Positions 31,472 through 34,465 of a stretch of 34,465 nt of DNA are shown here, piece by piece. The DNA is from an uncultured Bacilli bacterium (GTDB lineage Bacteria > Bacillota_I > Bacilli_A > RF39 > UBA660): NCBI GenBank assembly GCA_944331835.1, contig CALVIU010000012.1, positions 1-34,465 on the forward strand, in the 5' to 3' direction. Below the pieces are notes generated by a model, which was not told the origin of the DNA, searched no databases, and worked only from the letters and a program-made list of their open reading frames with translations. Made by a program: the position numbers and the translations under genes. Positions within the stretch are counted from its first letter, which is position 1. The number at the start of each line of letters is the position of its first letter.

Positions 31472-32090
31472 ATATCATACTTATAAAATTAATTACTTTA
31501 TCTTTTATGCCCATTTTTTCGGCATATTGAGTTAGTTTAGTAATATTTTTATCCTTTCTTTGCAAATATTTTTTTACGCTGTATTTTACATGTTCTAAAT
31601 CCATTCTATTTATTGATCTAATAATATCGCAAATGCATCTTTCCATATCATATGCTTTTACTATATTTCCCATTGGAGTTTTTACTTCTGTTAGACCAAG
31701 ATTATAAATATCATTATTTACATAAAATACATTATGATTCTTTAGTTTTGGATTATTATAACTATAGTTAACCGTAATATCAAAAATATTGTCAGGAGCT
31801 TTTATTGATAATCCGTGAAAATAAAGAGCAGTCATATGAGAATAAATAATCTTAGAAATTTCTACGTTCAATACATAATAATTATCTTCTATTTTGGAAG
31901 AATCAATATATATTCCGGGAGCTATTTTTTCAATTATATTTTTTTCTTTTAACATTTTAAGATACATCCGATGTATTCCTAAGTCTGTTATTTGTTTTGA
32001 AGTAACATAACCATTATTAAACTTCATTAATTCTTTAATCATTTCCATATTATTAACATTCTTAAATTCTTTTAAACTCATTTGTTTCAT
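31464..32090 (-). CDS. AbiEi-type antitoxin/transcriptional regulator
   Basis: The 208-residue protein has an N-terminal winged helix (about 18-60, NGYVTSKQITDLGIHRMYLK, then KIAPGIYI) and the C-terminal AbiEi domain (about 75-208, SHMTALYFHGLSIKAPDNIF and VKAYDMERCICDIIR). This is the layout of AbiEi antitoxins, which bind inverted repeats in their own promoter and repress it. An exact arrangement of that kind lies upstream (32109-32154). The ATG at 32090 is about 10 bases after AAGGAG. It is intact, unlike its toxin partner. Confidence 0.88.
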   Translation of the reverse strand: MKQMSLKEFKNVNNMEMIKELMKFNNGYVTSKQITDLGIHRMYLKMLKEKNIIEKIAPGIYIDSSKIEDNYYVLNVEISKIIYSHMTALYFHGLSIKAPDNIFDITVNYSYNNPKLKNHNVFYVNNDIYNLGLTEVKTPMGNIVKAYDMERCICDIIRSINRMDLEHVKYSVKKYLQRKDKNITKLTQYAEKMGIKDKVINFISMIYE

Positions 32091-32108
32091 AGTGTGCCTT
32101 CTCCTTTT

Positions 32109-32154
32109 TTGACAAATATACTGAAATTATATAAAAATTCAGTACATTTGTCAA
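32109..32154 (-). promoter_or_regulatory. abiE promoter embedded in operator inverted repeat
   Basis: The minus strand has the full consensus TTGACA (32149-32154), 17 bp, TATAAT (32126-32131). Two 17-base arms (32109-32125 and 32138-32154) are complementary at 16 positions; the outer arm covers the -35 box and most of the spacer, and the inner arm lies just past the -10 box. Binding of AbiEi to both arms would block transcription, as known for AbiE autoregulation. Confidence 0.85.
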
Positions 32155-32164
32155 GACATAATCC

Positions 32165-32188
32165 AAAAAAAAAGAAGCATATTGCTTC
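32165..32188 (-). terminator. terminator after jag
   Basis: GAAGCA and TGCTTC (32174-32188) form the stem, followed by nine T on the minus strand. It ends the rpmH-jag transcript before the AbiE module. Confidence 0.85.
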
Positions 32189-32189
32189 C

Positions 32190-32795
32190 CTATTCTGGTT
32201 TAATTACTACGTGACGGTTTGGTTCTTCCCCTTCACTTTCCGTTTTGACACCTTTAAAATCTGTAAGTACATTATGCACTATTCTTCTTTCGTATGAAGT
32301 CATATTATCAAGAGCAACTGGAATCTTAGTCTTTGCTACTTCTCTTGCAGTATTTTTGGCTAATCTTTCGATGCTCTTTTGTATCTTTTCTTTATAATTT
32401 GAGACATCTAAATTGATTTTATAAAATATTCCTGTATCATTTTGAATCTTTTGTTTAACTAAATTTTCTAAAGCTTTTAATGTATGACCATTTTTACCAA
32501 TGATTATTGGATTGTTATTAGAATACATTTTTATAGTAGTTCTTTCATCTTTTGTTGTAGTTTCAAACGATACTTCAAGACCCATATTTTCAATTATTTC
32601 TTTTAAAAATTCTTTTATGGCATCATTAATATCTGTCTTTTTATAAACAGTTACTTCTTTTAAAGTTCCTTGAAATAATTTACCTTTTTTATCATGAGAT
32701 GTATAAACTATTTCATCTTTAGTTAAGTTATTTTCTGTTAGTATTTCTTCTAATACTAGTTCAGTCTCTTTTCCATTTTTAATTATTTTTTCCAT
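32190..32795 (-). CDS. jag: RNA-binding protein Jag/KhpB
   Basis: KhpB binds RNA and in streptococci acts with KhpA in cell elongation control. The 201-residue protein has the Jag N-terminal domain (about 1-50), a KH domain with the GxxG loop GKNG (100-103) and a C-terminal R3H domain (TSYERRIVHNVL followed by NRHVVIKPE). It overlaps yidC by 17 bases. mnmE would be next in most Bacillota; here the AbiE module intervenes. Confidence 0.96.
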   Translation of the reverse strand: MEKIIKNGKETELVLEEILTENNLTKDEIVYTSHDKKGKLFQGTLKEVTVYKKTDINDAIKEFLKEIIENMGLEVSFETTTKDERTTIKMYSNNNPIIIGKNGHTLKALENLVKQKIQNDTGIFYKINLDVSNYKEKIQKSIERLAKNTAREVAKTKIPVALDNMTSYERRIVHNVLTDFKGVKTESEGEEPNRHVVIKPE

Positions 32796-33828
32796 ACTTC
32801 ATACCTTCTTTCTTAACTAATTTATCTTTAATTTTTTCTTTTTTCATTTCTTCTTTCTTTTTACGAGGTCGATTAGTTAAGGATCTATTATTAATCATAT
32901 TGATAATAATATTTTGAACTGCAATGAATGTATATGTTACAATCCAATAGAACGCTAAAGCAGTTGGAAGTGTTAGTGATGCATAAACTACAATAACTAG
33001 CATTACATAAAGCATTATCTTCATTTGTTTAGCCGCTTCAGGTGTAGATTGTGGTGTTTGAGTCATTGTTTGACGGAAAGAAAAATATGTCGATATAGCA
33101 ATTAATATTAATAATAATATATATAAGTAATTTCCTTGGCCTATTCCTACCATTGGAGTCATACCTAAATCAAAACCAAATAAGGTTTCTTCATATATAG
33201 CTGGAGTTCTATAGATTGCTTGTAAAAAAGCAAAGAACAATGGGATTTGAATTAGGGCCATTAAGCATCCAACCATTGGATTTACTTTATACTTTTTATA
33301 AACCATCATTGTTTCTTGACTTTTAGCCATTAGAGATTCATTATCAGTACGATTACGATATTTTCTTTCAATCTTTTCAATTTCTGGTTGAGCCTTACGC
33401 ATGTTAAATGTTTGTCTAGAACTTTTAATTGTAAATGGTAAAAGTATAAGACGTATTGCTAACCCTATTAATATTAAGGATACACCTAAGTTACCAATTA
33501 AGTTTCCTAACTTTAATATTAGGAATGCTAAAGGCTTAACAAATAGGAATTCCCATAAGCCAGAGCTTTTTGTTGAAGATAAACTATAATCAGAACAACT
33601 TGGAAGTTCTTCAAAATCATACTTTAATTGATCTTTGTTTTCTTCATATAATTTATATAATTCACTATTTTCTTCTGGTAAACACAAAATATCTTTTTGG
33701 AGCATTTGACCAGTTTCTTCAAATTCGACGATATTTCCTTCGTCATCTTTAATATAATTTGAGGTACCACAACCACTAGTAAGTAAAAGTACACATACTA
33801 GAGCAAATACCTTGAATTTATTTTTCAT
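32779..33828 (-). CDS. yidC: membrane protein insertase YidC/SpoIIIJ, lipoprotein
   Basis: YidC inserts membrane proteins alone or with SecYEG; in Bacillus SpoIIIJ is also needed in sporulation. The 349-residue protein has a lipoprotein signal with lipobox LTSGC (Cys20), an extracytoplasmic segment of about 70 residues, and five membrane spans starting FLFVKPLAFLILKLG and RLILLPFTIKSSRQTFNM (the Arg in the groove is present). A basic C-terminus ends the protein. It lies two bases after rnpA and overlaps jag. Confidence 0.97.
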   Translation of the reverse strand: MKNKFKVFALVCVLLLTSGCGTSNYIKDDEGNIVEFEETGQMLQKDILCLPEENSELYKLYEENKDQLKYDFEELPSCSDYSLSSTKSSGLWEFLFVKPLAFLILKLGNLIGNLGVSLILIGLAIRLILLPFTIKSSRQTFNMRKAQPEIEKIERKYRNRTDNESLMAKSQETMMVYKKYKVNPMVGCLMALIQIPLFFAFLQAIYRTPAIYEETLFGFDLGMTPMVGIGQGNYLYILLLILIAISTYFSFRQTMTQTPQSTPEAAKQMKIMLYVMLVIVVYASLTLPTALAFYWIVTYTFIAVQNIIINMINNRSLTNRPRKKKEEMKKEKIKDKLVKKEGMKYGKNN

Positions 33829-33830
33829 AT

Positions 33831-34154
33831 TTATCCTTTCTTGAGAATATTTTTCATTTCTTCATCGAGTACTTTATAAGAAGCGTTCGTTGCTTCCTTC
33901 TTAATCATTATAATATAATTATGATAATTTTTAAATAGCAAACGATTATTATCGACAAGATTTCGAAATATTCTTTTCATTTTATTACGCATTACAGCAT
34001 TGCCTATTTTCTTGCCTACTGCTATACCAAAATTAGGTTTTTCGAAATCCTTTTCTATGAAAAATATTAACATGTATTTATTAGATTTTTTTTTCCCTTT
34101 ATTAATAATGGTATTAAAATCTTCATGCTTTTTAACCATTTCATATCTTTTCAT
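33831..34154 (-). CDS. rnpA: ribonuclease P protein component
   Basis: RnpA assists the RNase P RNA in tRNA 5' maturation. The 107-residue protein has the RNR signature GNAVMRNKMKRIFR (about 50-63), the N-terminal KHEDFNTIINKGKK and GIAVGKKI. Start ATG follows AAGGAG. It is preceded by the rpmH terminator, so expression relies on readthrough, and is followed two bases later by yidC. Confidence 0.97.
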   Translation of the reverse strand: MKRYEMVKKHEDFNTIINKGKKKSNKYMLIFFIEKDFEKPNFGIAVGKKIGNAVMRNKMKRIFRNLVDNNRLLFKNYHNYIIMIKKEATNASYKVLDEEMKNILKKG

Positions 34155-34171
34155 AGTTTTCTCCTTAGGAA

Positions 34172-34194
34172 AAAAACCACATTAAGTGGTTTTT
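34172..34194 (-). terminator. attenuator between rpmH and rnpA
   Basis: AAAAACCAC (34186-34194 on the minus strand) pairs with GTGGTTTTT (34172-34180), ending in a seven-T run. The rpmH stop lies at the edge of the stem. It would give more rpmH than rnpA transcript. Confidence 0.75.
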
Positions 34195-34315
34195 ACTTGC
34201 ATAGAACTTTGCGTCCCTTTTTGCGACGATTGTTTAAAATTTTTGTACCTTTTCTTGCAAAAAAGCCATGTTTCTTTGCTTGTTTTCTTTTATTTGGTTG
34301 ATAAGTTCTTTTCAT
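34193..34315 (-). CDS. rpmH: 50S ribosomal protein L34
   Basis: The gene encodes 40 residues, [20 protein letters not shown] and onward to GRKVLCK. The sequence is rich in Lys and Arg as usual. It is a few residues shorter than the common 44-46 at the C-terminus, and the Cys near the end is unusual. RBS AAGGAGAG precedes it. It is the first gene of the rpmH-rnpA-yidC-jag operon next to the origin. Confidence 0.97.
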   Translation of the reverse strand: MKRTYQPNKRKQAKKHGFFARKGTKILNNRRKKGRKVLCK

Positions 34316-34346
34316 AAAACAATCTCTCCTTTTCTTTAGCCCTCTT

Positions 34347-34376
34347 ATTATAATATTAAATTCTGGGATAAGTCAA
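34347..34376 (-). promoter_or_regulatory. rpmH promoter
   Basis: The minus strand reads TTGACT (34371-34376), 18 bp, TATAAT (34347-34352), about 30 bp before the rpmH start. Confidence 0.75.
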
Positions 34377-34465
34377 GAAAAACCGTATTTTTTTGTTAAT
34401 CCTTTTTTAAAAAGATACCTTATCATTAATAAAAAAGATTCCGATATATATTGTATAATATCTCT
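34377..34465 (+). other. start of the rpmH-dnaA intergenic region
   Basis: The last 89 bases are AT-rich and hold no gene. A TATAAT (34454-34459) on the plus strand could belong to a dnaA promoter just outside the window. No exact DnaA box (TTATCCACA) is visible here. Confidence 0.4.

Noticed and set aside
34353..34370. DnaA box or part of oriC at the right edge
   Set aside because: The TTATCCCAG sequence lies in the rpmH promoter spacer and does not match the box beyond six bases. No cluster of boxes is visible.

Overview
The window is about 34.5 kb of an AT-rich, spore-forming Bacillota genome. It is most likely an uncultured deep-branching Bacilli lineage close to the Mollicutes/RF39/Erysipelotrichales group. 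The reasons are low GC, standard-code stops (TGA is used as stop, for example at the end of mnmG), sporulation genes spoIIID, spoIIQ, spoIID and spoIIR, and Bacillus-type gene order. Nearly every gene lies on the minus strand; the exceptions are one class A PBP and one transposase. The species cannot be named from sequence alone.

Right end (about 25.1-34.4 kb) is the origin-proximal block rpmH-rnpA-yidC-jag-[insertion]-mnmE-mnmG-rsmG-noc, read from high to low coordinates. The window stops just before where dnaA is expected. Between jag and mnmE, usually adjacent, sits an AbiE-type toxin-antitoxin module. It has a textbook promoter inside a long inverted repeat, a toxin gene cut short at its 3' end, and the 3' remnant of an unrelated surface-protein gene. 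mnmE carries an exact Noc-binding site, which supports calling the nearby ParB-like gene noc.

Middle (about 8.2-25.1 kb): DUF1934-argS-rpoE-prfA-[30-aa repeat protein]-[96-aa protein]-prmC-spoIIR-mntP, then ATP-grasp-murA, then small membrane proteins, rpmE, rpiB and a DUF1146 gene. This is a compacted version of the Bacillus prfA-to-murA/spoIID region. Two helical-repeat-like genes are translationally coupled between prfA and prmC. An IS1634-family element separates mntP from the ATP-grasp gene and is flanked by a perfect 137-bp direct repeat, the long target duplication known for this family. rpiB has no ATG/GTG/TTG start and appears to begin at ATA or ATT.

Left part (0-8.2 kb): spoIID-spoIIQ-spoIIID, then a small protein that looks like a collapsed MreB/Mbl in the position of mbl, an orphan LytTR regulator with a degenerate receiver and a nearly leaderless transcript, cspA, hpf and secA. 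The left edge carries a DUF3800 gene followed by a strong promoter and a 60-70 nt three-way-junction RNA ending in its own terminator. This pairing fits the described DUF3800-associated RNA motifs and is the best candidate here for a little-understood system.
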